Positions 1 to 8,953 of a DNA stretch of 18,508 nucleotides are shown piece by piece (the stretch's first letter is position 1; every line of letters starts with the position of its first letter). Where the stretch lies: positions 1 through 18,508 of the forward strand of contig WKLE02004116.1 of NCBI GenBank assembly GCA_014885115.2, written 5' to 3'. The position numbers and the translations under genes are program-made. Source of the stretch: Asterionellopsis glacialis (taxonomy: Eukaryota > Bacillariophyta > Plagiogrammaphyceae > Rhaphoneidales > Asterionellopsidaceae). The notes below the pieces were generated by a model. That model did not search any database. It was not told the origin of the DNA and saw only the letters and a program-made list of their open reading frames with translations.

Positions 1-880
1 CTCCTCTTGTATGTGTTGTAGGGATCATTCCATCCCCAAAGCAAAGCAGTTGAAACTGCAAAATGCTGGGCTCTTTCATCAGCATTCACTTTGGAATGAA
101 TTATAATTACCTTTGCATCAGTTCATGAAAGTCTAGGTTGTCTGTCAAGGTCAAGGGCATGAGCATACTCTATTTTTGCATTTAAATAGTTGTTCACCAT
201 GTCTATGAATTCTTCTGCCTGTCCATCATTGTCTTCAGCACCATCTCTCTCTTCATTATTTGTAGATTTAGTGTTGTTCACTTCATTTGTAATTCTTTCA
301 TATTTTCTCTGCTGTAGGATTTTTTTTGCTGCATTGCCAAAGTCAACTTTCAACTTTCTTACCTTGCTTGATGTGTTCAACCACACACTGGCTCCTTCTT
401 TCTTCTCTTGTTGCCTTGGATTCCAAAATTTGGGTTCCCCAATTGAAAAGTATGCTGTTCTGACACCTAACATACTTTTGAACACTCTGCAGCAATATAT
501 CCCACTGGTCCTGAATAATGAAGCAATTCTTGACAACTGAAGTAACATCATGGCCAATTAAACCTAAAAAGTGGAGAACAGGACATAATTGTTACCAATC
601 AACCCCTAAACATGCGCAAACATCATCATCTTCACCAACGACAGGTAAGATACAAAACCAAAAACCAGAAATTCCGTGCAAAAAAAGCTTTGTAAGCATT
701 CTGTACAATACCTCCTTAAACAAGTACTGGTCATGGAGCCCTTTGCATGTAACTTTAAGCTGGTCAAGGGCTCTTTGCTGTTGCTTTGGCTCCATGGCCA
801 GTGGACTGGTTTGGTGTGATTTTTGACAGGTTTTGACAATCATTGACTGAATTTGATGTTGAAAACTGCGGCATTGCATT
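1..880 (-). pseudogene. Degraded unidentified protein-coding sequence
   Basis: A minus-strand reading frame can be followed from about 880 down to 1, but it is broken. An upstream frame (starting near MQCRSFQHQ) meets a TAA at 592-594 and then continues open in the same frame (LIGHDVTSVVKNC...) until a TGA at 343-345. The sequence then carries on in another frame (AAKKILQQRKYERITNEVNN..., acidic and Asn/Glu-rich) to a TGA at 123-125. Beyond that stop the same frame continues (NADERAQHFAVSTALLWGW) to the window edge. The frame switch lies within 346-557. It could be a frameshift or a very short (34 nt) GT-AG intron at 329-362. I do not recognise the family. Two in-frame stops plus a frame change next to retroelement debris suggest a decayed gene or transposon gene. 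A living gene with unusual tiny introns is the alternative. Confidence 0.4.
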
Positions 881-1041
881 GAGTACAAATTGTACAAGAA
901 AAAAACTGCAGCCAAGAGAAGGGTTTGGCAATGATGCCTATCTCAAATGGCACAAAAGAACACAATGATGCATCATGTACCAGCAAGAGTACATTTGTAC
1001 ATACACAAAAAATAATTGAAAATTACAAAAGAAAGGTACTT

Positions 1042-1060
1042 GTACCTGGGTACCAGGTAC
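1042..1060. repeat. Palindrome GTACCTGG-GTA-CCAGGTAC
   Basis: Two perfect 8-bp inverted arms are separated by 3 nt, and the whole is embedded in a longer run of GTAC-rich sequence (about 1035-1066). It sits in the roughly 280-bp stretch (880-1160) between two decayed coding segments. No gene is visible in that stretch. It resembles other TACC/GGTA palindromes in this window (6524, 16179, 16490). The function is unknown; it could be a small repeat end, a protein-binding site or a hairpin. Confidence 0.6.
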
Positions 1061-1159
1061 TGTACTTCTCAATTACTAACTCTGTTCTAAACCTTATTGG
1101 GTTATAAACCTATGCTATATTCTATATTCTTGTTTTCTTTTTGTGATGCACGCCTTTTT

Positions 1160-1980
1160 AGGGATGCATGTGTATGTTTGTGGTATTTTTAAAGGTGACC
1201 GATTGTATTGCTATTTTCTCAAGTGACACATCTTTTGCTACTTCAGTGGTTTTAATCTGCTTTCCTTCTTTATTTTTCATTGTCACTGGTCTGCCGTATC
1301 TTCATATGTTACTCCTGTTTTCTATGTTTACATTTTCATCAAATATAACTCCGTTTCATTCATAACCATCTGACTTCACAATATTAATTCCAAGTTCAGA
1401 GTAGTTTTACTCTTTCATTATTTTGATGATCTGTGCAGGTACTTCTTTCCTCTCATTGTTGGTCATAATTGCTTCAGTTACGTAGTTGCATTTAGTTTTG
1501 TTCAATATGTGTTGTTCAATTGATGTGGTGGTTTCCATCCTTTTGGTCTTTTGTATTTTCCATCCTTTCTTGTTGTACTGTATCCATTCTCCTCCTAGCA
1601 TACAGTCATTGTATAGGATGATCAATTCTCCATTATATTGTCTTTCATACTACCCTTCATTTAGTTTGGTTATGATTCTTGTCTCACACAAGGTGCAGGA
1701 TATCTTGTTTTTGTTGATACATTTCCAATTTCTTGCTTTTGTATCTTTGAGGGCATCTTTGTAGTATGGTTTTTTTTTCTCATTCTTGTTCTTCTCTCCA
1801 AATAACTGCTTTGGCTCATTCATTGGGGGTGAATATTGGGCACAGTTGTACTTGGCATGTGTCCTCATGGGCCATGGTTGTTTTTTAGTGGGAAGAATTG
1901 TGAAAATTGCAACTGTCATTTTTAAGAATTAGGGGGAGTGGCTTGCTCTGTTTGGGTATTGCAGGTTCAGGTGCTTTGTC
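1160..1980 (-). mobile_element. Degenerate reading frame, probable retroelement remnant
   Basis: One minus-strand frame stays recognisably coding-like from about 1930 to 1160. It is interrupted only by in-frame stops: TAG at 1650-1652, TAA at 1407-1409 and two further TGA codons around 1290-1365. Segments include PKQLFGEKNKNEKKKPYYK, LIILYNDCMLGGEWIQYNKK and a Lys/Glu-rich tail (NKEGKQIKTTEVAKDVS). In a neighbouring frame at about 1830-1925 there is a pattern SCNFH, then H, then AHEDTC (C-x2-H ... H-x3-C). It is reminiscent of the zinc-knuckle-like motifs in retroelement Gag proteins, implying a frameshift near 1820. The frame is the same as that of the last reverse-transcriptase segment upstream (about 2180-2040). 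No domain is identified with certainty. It is either the continuation of the LINE below or a second, nested element. Confidence 0.45.
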
Positions 1981-2039
1981 TGGGAGGTGTCAGAGGAGAG
2001 AGCAGCAGTATGTTGCTGCTCTGCACCCATGGCATTTTT

Positions 2040-2998
2040 CTATCCCACCATGTGCTCCTGGATCATGCTCATAAGGTGTACATTGAGTATTCCACTTACT
2101 ATTCATATGGTCATGTCTTTGAGGCATATGCCTCTCCAGTTCATGGGATCATGAATGTCTCCTTTGTTTTTGTACAGACATTTTAGTGTGGTTTGAATTT
2201 CCATCAAAGAAGTCCTGGATGATACAAAGGAAGTGTAATTTTGCGTCCTCTGATAGATGTTTTATTGCTTCTGCAGTTACTCCTGATTCTCCAGGGGATT
2301 TTTTGTTGGATGCCTTCTTAATTTGGTGTTGTAGTTCTTCAATTGTAATAGGGTCATTTAGTGTATGCATTGTTGCTTTCTGAGGTATCATTTTCTTGAT
2401 TTTATCTATGTCAATTGGGAGGCTTTCACCATTGAATATTTTTGAGAAGTGTGGTGTTACGATTGCTAGGTTTTGGTTATCCGTTTGTGCAAGTTTTCCG
2501 TTGGGTAGGTGCATTTTTAATTGTGTTAGACAGCAATGGTGGCCTTCTGTCTGGCTTTCAAGTGCTCGTACGCTTTCCCATGCTTCTCTTGGTTTATGTT
2601 CAAAGTTTACCTTGGCTGTTTCTTCCGCTATGCTTTGAAACCATTTTTTAATTTCACTTCATAGATATGCCCTGCATTTTTGGAGTTAATCACGTTTGTG
2701 GTCATTGTTTGGATCATCTGATGCTACTTTGTATGCTTTGTTTCTAATCATGCAGAGAGTGTCGAGTCTGCGGTGGTGCATTTGATACCAATGGTGTGTC
2801 CTCTTCCGTTCGCCTGTTAGGGTTGTTTTCGGCTGCTTCCATCATGATTTCGTTGAAGGTTTCAAGGTCAATTCCATTTCTGTTTTTATATGCTTGAATT
2901 ATTCATCTTGATATTTCTTTTGCATACGCTTCTTTCTTGCTATCGTCATGGTGTAGAAATCTCCAGTTGATGGGTTGTTTCTTTACTTTCCTCTTGTG
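2040..2998 (-). pseudogene. LINE-type reverse transcriptase fragment, broken
   Basis: On the minus strand this reads as the linker between endonuclease and reverse transcriptase plus the first RT motifs of a non-LTR retrotransposon. The order is: about 2998-2830 KQPINWRFLHHDD ... ETFNEIMMEAAENN; after a frameshift near 2820, ERKRTHHWYQMHHRRLD and MIRNKAYKVASDD; then SEIKKWFQSIAEETAKVNF, PREAWESVRALES and MHLPNGKLAQTDNQNL. Next come the diagnostic block ITIEELQHQIKKASNKKSPG followed by VTAEAIKHL (2230-2345) and, after a second frameshift at about 2170-2205, LYKNKGDIHDPMNWRGICLK. In-frame stops occur at 2659-2661 and 2903-2905. The catalytic palm (the F/Y-A-D-D block) and the endonuclease are absent, so the copy is truncated at both ends and dead. 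The order and spacing of motifs match LINE ORF2 proteins well. Confidence 0.82.
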
Positions 2999-3000
2999 CC

Positions 3001-3080
3001 GGTACCGTAAGAGTCCTACCGCCAGTAGAAATAATAAATCTCGATCATTGTGTTGGCAGACACCGCCCACCTACGGTACC
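3001..3080. repeat. Inverted repeat GGTACCGTA / TACGGTACC at element edge
   Basis: GGTACCGTA at 3001-3009 is answered by TACGGTACC at 3072-3080, a perfect 9-bp inverted repeat with a 62-nt spacer. It begins exactly where the LINE-like reading frame can no longer be followed. The rest of the 3001-3321 spacer has no gene that I can support; it probably includes the 3' UTR of the downstream minus-strand gene. The repeat may be an insertion-site scar or part of another small element. Confidence 0.45.
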
Positions 3081-3321
3081 TTACTATCACTAGGACTATT
3101 AGTAAAGGGGGACCGCACACATTCGAAGAAAGACAAGGCAACAGGGAGCTAATAAAGGAAAGGATGAACATATGAAAAATATAAACCCCACCAAACATGG
3201 CAATAAAATCCAGAGGAAGTGGAGTAGTGACTGCAACGACAAGTTTGAAGCAAGCTTGTTTTGTTTCGTCAAGTAAGCAGATAAAGATTATATTGATTAC
3301 AGTACAGTATTGTATGTACTC

Positions 3322-5346
3322 CTATGATGATTGGGAGGATGATAATTTCTTTTCTTCATCTTCACGTTGTTGATTTTCAATCGCTTCATTGAGTGTTTGC
3401 AGATAACCTTGATATCTTGCATAATCTTCAGGATTGGCAGTGTTCCCATTCCCTTGCAACACCACTTTCCAATACTTATTCCACATATCCGTACATCCAC
3501 CCATCGAAAATGGACACATGATACCCTTGACGAGCCGTTGTTCAAATTCCAAATATTTTCCTTCTTGGATGGCAACATGTGCAAATTGTTGATGTACATC
3601 ACAATAGGTTGGATCTATGTATTCTGTTTTTTCAATGTACGATCGTGCCTTGGTTAAATTTAACATTTCAGGATACAATCCTGAATATATTTTAGATATT
3701 TCTAAATTACTTTTGGCACTTTCGGGACATGTTTTCAAACTACTTTGTAACAATGGTAAACTATCCATCCATTCTAATGTACGATGATGAACACGGTACC
3801 ACATAATCCCTAGCGCACCCATGACAATCATGGTCTTGACAGGATGCATTCTAGTTGTTGTGGTTGTTCTTGTTTTGACTTGTTTTGGTGGTTGCTGTTC
3901 ATTCTTTCCCTGTTTGTTTCCCTCGTCTGCCGTATCATGGTCATCGACATCATTTGTTGTAGTAGTAGTTGTTGTTGTTGTCAGAATCCACCCAGAAACA
4001 AATCGTCCTATAAAGATTGAAAATGACACAGTACTTGCAACAACAATACGATCTGCGACAAAGGTACCAACTTTGACAACACCACTGATAGGAAAGAGAG
4101 TTGCTAACCATGAAAGATGAACTAACCATAGTAAAGCGGGAGCAAGCCCTTCTTCTTCTAAATTTTGAAGTGCTACCTTGTTAGTATCGTCGTCTGTAGA
4201 TGCTGATGTACTGTTTTGTCGTAGAGATTTCCATACATTGGCCATCATGTAGATTGTAATGAGGAGTAGGACAATGAACATTCCCAAGGGTATTAGGAGT
4301 CGTGTATCTGTCCAAGCAGTTAATTCAGGTATACAGTTAAATCCGTATTCATGTGAGAATCCAATAAAATCTAAATTATTGGATTTGGCAATATGAATAC
4401 TTAGTACATAGAGATAATTTCGTACACGTTGCCATCCAGCCATACTGTAAAATGGATTTTCGGCGAGTCGAATTAATCCGTCTGGTATGGATAGGGTATC
4501 AAACACTTTACGTCCTACATAATATCCAATGTTGATCAAGATGACACATACATATCGTGGTATTAAGGGAATCATAGATTGACCCAATATAGACCATTGT
4601 GATAGGGGTGTTGGCGATGACTCTTTTTGTTGTTGTTGCAGCTGCAATTGATGTTGTCGTCGTCGAAAGGCAATGACAGTCATGGTCAAAATAGTAGCTG
4701 GCATTTGAAATAAAAATGTTTCTGCCGATAATACACCAATCAGTTGAAATAACATGACAATCAAGATGGACGAGGATGGATCAATAGATGCTGTACTGCA
4801 TAATACAGCTAAAATATGTGGTCGATTGGCAGCATTGGCTGTGACTTCTACATGGGTAGGATGTAATCCAAAAATTAATTTGGTGACGATTCTCAGTACA
4901 ATTTGTTGTTGTGGCGTGACAATGGAAGGGAAGAGTAGCACAGCTAGGAGTGAAACCATATCGGCTGTCGCTGTATGGGTGATAATATTGACAAATCGGT
5001 GACTGAATAATTCATCCTTACCCCGAATGGCATGACGTAACCATCGAAAACTAAGGACGGACAAGGGTCTCCAACTTTTATGACTGGATGGGTTCCACAT
5101 ATTGCGTCCCCAATAATCATTCGTAAATACTTCGTACAATGTAGATTGACCTTGCACATCTTTATTGTCAAGTGACGTAATGTGTATTTCATCTAAGGTT
5201 GGACCACCATGCTCTTGATAGGGATGTGTTAGAATTGGTATCAAATAGACCAACATTAGAAAAATATGAATGACGATGGGACTCCATCTTTCTATGATTC
5301 TCAATGAAGAAGAAGCAGCCTTTCCTTTGCTGTTGTTGTCTGTCAT
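3322..5346 (-). CDS. TMTC-like membrane protein (DUF1736, GT-C mannosyltransferase type)
   Basis: This is a 674-residue multi-pass membrane protein resembling TMTC proteins, the ER O-mannosyltransferases of family GT105. A first membrane segment (about 24-40) is followed by a lumenal acidic motif LDEIHITSLDNKDV and by NDYWG and SHKSWRPLSVLSFRW (about 76-102). The family block LHPTHVEVTANAANRPHIL lies at about 160-180, and a DUF1736-like part (NPFYSMAGWQRVRNYLYV, then GFSHEYGFNCIPEL) at about 295-340. More membrane segments follow, then a poly-Thr and acidic hydrophilic linker (about 450-490), a final membrane helix, and a TPR-like lumenal tail (about 520-620). The ATG at 5346 is used because the frame further upstream offers only TTG. 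The block expected to read like KE-G is here LSAETF, so the usual Lys is missing. The TPR tail is shorter than in animal TMTCs. The acceptor substrate is unknown; sugar transfer is inferred from the family. No intron is seen. Confidence 0.85.
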   Translation of the reverse strand: MTDNNSKGKAASSSLRIIERWSPIVIHIFLMLVYLIPILTHPYQEHGGPTLDEIHITSLDNKDVQGQSTLYEVFTNDYWGRNMWNPSSHKSWRPLSVLSFRWLRHAIRGKDELFSHRFVNIITHTATADMVSLLAVLLFPSIVTPQQQIVLRIVTKLIFGLHPTHVEVTANAANRPHILAVLCSTASIDPSSSILIVMLFQLIGVLSAETFLFQMPATILTMTVIAFRRRQHQLQLQQQQKESSPTPLSQWSILGQSMIPLIPRYVCVILINIGYYVGRKVFDTLSIPDGLIRLAENPFYSMAGWQRVRNYLYVLSIHIAKSNNLDFIGFSHEYGFNCIPELTAWTDTRLLIPLGMFIVLLLITIYMMANVWKSLRQNSTSASTDDDTNKVALQNLEEEGLAPALLWLVHLSWLATLFPISGVVKVGTFVADRIVVASTVSFSIFIGRFVSGWILTTTTTTTTTNDVDDHDTADEGNKQGKNEQQPPKQVKTRTTTTTRMHPVKTMIVMGALGIMWYRVHHRTLEWMDSLPLLQSSLKTCPESAKSNLEISKIYSGLYPEMLNLTKARSYIEKTEYIDPTYCDVHQQFAHVAIQEGKYLEFEQRLVKGIMCPFSMGGCTDMWNKYWKVVLQGNGNTANPEDYARYQGYLQTLNEAIENQQREDEEKKLSSSQSS
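3956..3981. repeat. Trinucleotide repeat encoding poly-Thr
   Basis: GTT/GTA triplets on the plus strand read as a run of nine consecutive Thr codons (ACA/ACT) in the TMTC-like protein. The run sits in a hydrophilic loop between membrane segments. A second short Thr run lies about 30 residues further on. The tract probably varies in length between strains. It lies outside the conserved domains. Confidence 0.7.
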
Positions 5347-5983
5347 GTTGAAAAAAAAAAGTGTCACACGTAACAACGCCAAGTAAGCAGCTTCTTGTTT
5401 CGCCTTTTGATCTATCTAATTTGAGATGGTCTCTCCCTGTCTCTCTCTTTCCTTGTTTGGAATGATGTCTCTAGAACTAGCTATGCGGCGCTGGTGCACT
5501 TGTTTTGTTCTTGTTGTGTTCAAGACGGCGTCATTTATTGTTCCTGGTCTCTACTTACTACTTTGAACTCTGCTTGCAGTTTGTTTTGTGTTTGGCGATA
5601 CACCAAAAAAAAATAGATCGAGAAACGAAATCTTTTTTTCATTGCGTCATTGTTGCATCTCAGTCATGACCAGAAAAATCGGTTGACCGACGCATGGACG
5701 GATGGACGAGAAGAACTTAGAAAGGTATGAATGTCTGTCTCATTCATTATTGGGTGTTTTTAGCCTTCCGGAAATCTGTGTCTGCCTCCGATCCTGCATG
5801 CATTTTTTTACTCGTGGAAGTCATATTAAATACATACAACATACGACACGATGCATGTCATCGCCTTCTGTACAATAATTGTTTTTTTAAACATATATTC
5901 GTGACTCATTCGTGAATCTATGATTGGTGGAGCTTTCTTCAAACCTGCGTCAATCCCAATCAAAATAGATGTAGGAGAAAGGT

Positions 5984-6208
5984 TCAAATATTCTGCAACG
6001 TAGACTTCCGTTGAATATGTACTGAAAAATTTGAATCAGTCGTTTGAAAACAATGAGTCGTATTCATACACATGTCATATCTACATCCTTTTTTTGTAGA
6101 TACTATTTGTACACCCCGTCCTTTCTTTGAAGGACGAGGGCAATAGTAACTGTCTGTGATCTGCTGGTCTCTTTGTCTGATAGAAGATTCGCTATTTTCA
6201 GAGGTCAT
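5984..6208 (-). CDS. Possible small Cys-containing protein
   Basis: An ATG-initiated minus-strand frame encodes 74 residues starting MTSENSESSIRQRDQQI. The middle is basic (RPSKKGRGVQIVSTKKG) and four Cys occur around positions 25-55 (YYC, GCRYDMC, THCF). Upstream (6215-6265) the sequence is AT-rich with TATA-like stretches. I do not recognise the family. A transposase zinc-binding tail is conceivable, but no key motif confirms it. It may equally be a chance frame in spacer DNA, so confidence is low. Confidence 0.22.
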   Translation of the reverse strand: MTSENSESSIRQRDQQITDSYYCPRPSKKGRGVQIVSTKKGCRYDMCMNTTHCFQTTDSNFSVHIQRKSTLQNI

Positions 6209-6523
6209 TTTCAATGTGAAAGGGGGGCATATAATTTAATTTATATCCTTATACAAGTATTAATATATGTGTCTTGTTTGAACATACGTTGAAGCGCTGT
6301 TTCGTTGGCGATGCTGGCGACGTGAATACCGCTTTGTACTTGTTACCGAACACTTATCTTAACCAATCAAAGATGAATGTCCCATTTTTGAACCGGTATT
6401 GTCTCTACGCAACCCGAAGCAAAGAACACAAGATTATACTGATTCCTACAACGTGGCTTTGAAGAAACGGAAAGAAGCGTGTTTCAATAGCACAGATAAT
6501 AGATACCAGTCAGTAGGTAGAAT

Positions 6524-6548
6524 CTACCTGTTACCGGGTATCAGGTAG
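6524..6548. repeat. 25-bp near-perfect palindrome, TACC/GGTA family
   Basis: Arms CTACCTG (6524-6530) and CAGGTAG (6542-6548) flank an 11-nt centre TTACCGGGTAT. That centre is itself almost self-complementary, so only the middle base and one other pair fail to match across 25 bp. Its outer motif is the same as at 1042-1060. It lies about 660 bp upstream of the HMG gene. Whether it acts as a regulatory site or as a dispersed mini-repeat cannot be told from the sequence. Confidence 0.6.
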
Positions 6549-7206
6549 GTTTCCTTTTTGGATATGGAGTCAGCTCCTTTGCGTTGATTTTGGTAAGAAT
6601 TCTACGTGTGAAATCTTGTTATGTTCCTTTTTTTTTTTATCTTGCGCTATCGTTAATTTTTTTTCATTATCTCCAGTATCTCTGCATCCGTATGTAGCCT
6701 TGGCCATACTTTTTCCAATACTTGTATTTGCACTGTAGTACCTGGGCCTCTCCACTGCCTTGCTCTCTATCATACTAGGAACTACGCCCATACATCTGAA
6801 CATAGCCACTTCTCTTATACATAGTGCACAAACACACCGTATCAAGCAATGTGAGTAGCTACGGCCGTCGCAGACACCATACCAATTCTCTACGATACTA
6901 CAAAGCTGCTGCAGATGGATACGACAGTATGTGATTGCGTATATGGGAGCGATGTGTCTTTACGATGCTCACCTTTTTTTCTAACCAAGGAAGGAAACTT
7001 TGTATTTCATCATGAGGATGCTTTTCGTTGTTTCGGTTCCAAAATGGAATCAATCGTGAAATCTAATAAACTATCGTTGACCATGACGATGGATTTTTTT
7101 CGAGTGTCGAATCAATCACTAAACCTTTCTCACATGTACATCACCATGCCCCTCCTCCTCCTTGCAACAACAGTCTCTCCAATAGAACAATACAAACTCA
7201 TTCACC

Positions 7207-8379
7207 ATGCCCAAGAAAGTCCCACGTGACCCCGGCGCGCCCAAGCGTAACATGTCTGCCTATCTCCTTTATCAAAATGCCATGAGGGAAACATTCAAGG
7301 CACAAAACCCAGGAATGGTACGATGACAATGGCGACATGTTAGCATTTGCTCTCAACTACAACACAATGTATATCTCACTCTATCTGCCCTCTTGCTCTT
7401 CTCAAATCAAAAACAGACATTTGGTCAACTTGCCAAGTATACATCTGCCATGTATGCTGAACTTCCCACGGAAGAAAAGGAAGCATGGGTATCCCGTGCT
7501 GAAGCTGACAAGGCTCGTTACCTTCAAGAGTTAGCATCTTACGTGCCACCACCAGGGTATGATGCCAAGGGTGATGCTGTCATGACCTTTCAAAAGACCA
7601 CCGGACGTCGTTCCGGTAAGCCCGAACGTGACCCAAACGCCCCCAAACGTTGCATGTCTGCCTACCTCTTGTACCAAAATGCCATGCGTGAACAATTCCG
7701 TCGCGAAAATCCAGGCATGACCTTTGGTCAGTTGGCCAAGTACACTTCTGCCATGTACAAGTGCTTGACACCCGAAGAAAAGGCACAATGGGAAATGCGT
7801 GCCCAAGAAGATAAGGAACGTTATGACCTTGCAATGAAGAATTATGTCCCTCCTCCTGGACATGATGCACAGGGTAACATGATTGAAGATCATCGTGTCA
7901 GTCGCAAGGTGAAGAAGGTCAAGGACCCTGCCGCACCCAAGCGTGCCCGTGGATCGTTCGTCTTCTTTACCTTTGATATGCGTCCACAAATCCTCAAGGA
8001 ATTCCCTGGAATTAAATTTGTTGAAATGGGAACCATCATGGGTGAACGGTGGCGAGCTCTTACACCTGAAGAAAAGAAAAAGTATGAGAATATGGCAGCC
8101 GATGATAAGATTCGTTTCAATAATGAAATGCAAAAGTACATGGCCAACAAGGCAGCAGCACAACAGGCTATCCCACAAATTGCAGCACCCCAAGCCGCAC
8201 CTTTACCTGCTACAGCACAGGCTCCTGTAGGTGTTCCTATGCCCTCCATGGGCCAGGGTCATTATCAGGATGCAGCCGCTGCGATGCATCATCAACAACA
8301 AATGTACCATGATCCTATGAGTATGTATCAACATCATATGGCCTATGATCAAGCTGCCTATGGACAGTATCAACATTAG
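7207..8379 (+). CDS. Three-HMG-box DNA-binding protein
   Basis: Two exons (7207-7317 and 7417-8379) give a 357-residue protein. HMG boxes lie at about 9-79, 110-180 and 208-278, each opening with a DP.APKR motif. Boxes 1 and 2 are near-duplicates: MSAYLLYQNAMRE and NPGMTFGQLAKYTSAMY occur in both, and each is followed by a YVPPPGxDAxG linker. Box 3 is diverged (GSFVFFTFDMRPQI, then MGERWRALTPEEKKKYENMA) and keeps the usual aromatic core. The tail (about 280-357) is Ala/Gln/Met/His-rich and lacks the acidic tail of animal HMGB proteins. HMG boxes bend DNA, so a nuclear chromatin or transcription role is likely; the targets are unknown. The ATG at 7207 is chosen because exon 1 supplies the missing first half of box 1, in frame and in register with box 2. 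Confidence 0.92.
7318..7416 (+). other. Intron 1 of HMG-box gene
   Basis: A 99-nt GT-AG intron (GTACGATG ... AAAAACAG), phase 0, falls inside HMG box 1 between NPGM and TFGQ. Removing it restores exactly the residue order seen without interruption in box 2, which strongly supports the splice. A pyrimidine-rich tract (7378-7402) precedes the acceptor. Confidence 0.93.
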
Positions 8380-8953
8380 ATCTCATCATTAGCTGCAAAA
8401 AGGGAGAGATCAAGGATTAAGACACGAGGGGATAGACAGGACGAAAGTAGTCTAAATTACATTTGGGGGAAAAAACAAGAAATATACACTTGTACTGTTG
8501 TTGCGTAACAGTGTTTGTTCTTTCTTCTCGACGAAGGGAATAGACAATGATACCTCAGTACATGGTGTATATAACATGGATCCACCAGTACGTTCATATC
8601 AAGGGGGAATTCGAACTTCAACAGGATATTATTATTATATATTATTTGTCATCAGTAGCAGTGTGCATCACATGGTACCTATGTATGTACTATGTGATCA
8701 TACTGCCCAAATTATGTAAAAGATAATCTAAATTCACTTTTATTAAAAAGATTATTTCATGCATGCTTGCACTCTACATATAGGGTATCTGACGCCCTAG
8801 ATTATTGGATCAGTTTATACTGGAAGTGTGGACACGATTTTCGGTAACGCAAGGTTTTAATTTTATAATGTAGACTCAACGTCAATGACTATTAGTGGTA
8901 CTATTACGGTAAGGTTCCACAATGGTCTTGACATTCCTGTTCTTCTTTCCAAA
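8380..8953. other. Convergent spacer with 3' UTRs, no gene seen
   Basis: This lies between the 3' ends of the HMG-box gene (plus) and the hydrolase gene (minus). It should contain both terminators and poly(A) sites. No canonical AATAAA is obvious near either stop. A plus-strand frame at 8498-8719 starts only at TTG and looks like UTR. Confidence 0.6.

Larger units (their letters stand above)
5347..7206. other. 1.86-kb spacer between divergent genes
   Basis: This spacer separates the minus-strand TMTC-like gene from the plus-strand HMG-box gene, so both promoters should lie here. It is AT-rich with poly-T runs (for example 5630-5640 and 6629-6640). Open frames at 5727-5915, 6274-6462, 6570-6845 and 6915-7229 are short, match no family I know, and lack coding-like composition. 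The last one overlaps the HMG start in another frame. Only the 5984-6208 frame (listed separately) and the palindrome at 6524-6548 stand out. Confidence 0.6.

Noticed and set aside
5347..5382. Upstream 12-codon extension of the TMTC-like protein
   Set aside because: It begins at TTG and is mostly a poly-T run; the ATG at 5346 is the first true start.
3270..5390. CAAGTAAGCAG present on both sides of the TMTC-like gene (3270 and 5380)
   Set aside because: Exact 11-mer repeats are expected by chance many times in 18.5 kb; no extension of the match.
6915..7229. 104-residue plus-strand frame just upstream of the HMG gene
   Set aside because: It overlaps the HMG start codon in another frame, has no recognisable features, and fits 5' UTR/promoter sequence.
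7531..8193. 220-residue open frame on the minus strand
   Set aside because: It is entirely antisense to the HMG-box exon; the plus strand encodes clear HMG boxes, so this is a shadow frame.
8606..8616. tRNA B-box-like GGAATTCGAAC
   Set aside because: No acceptor stem, D arm or anticodon arm can be built around it on either strand.
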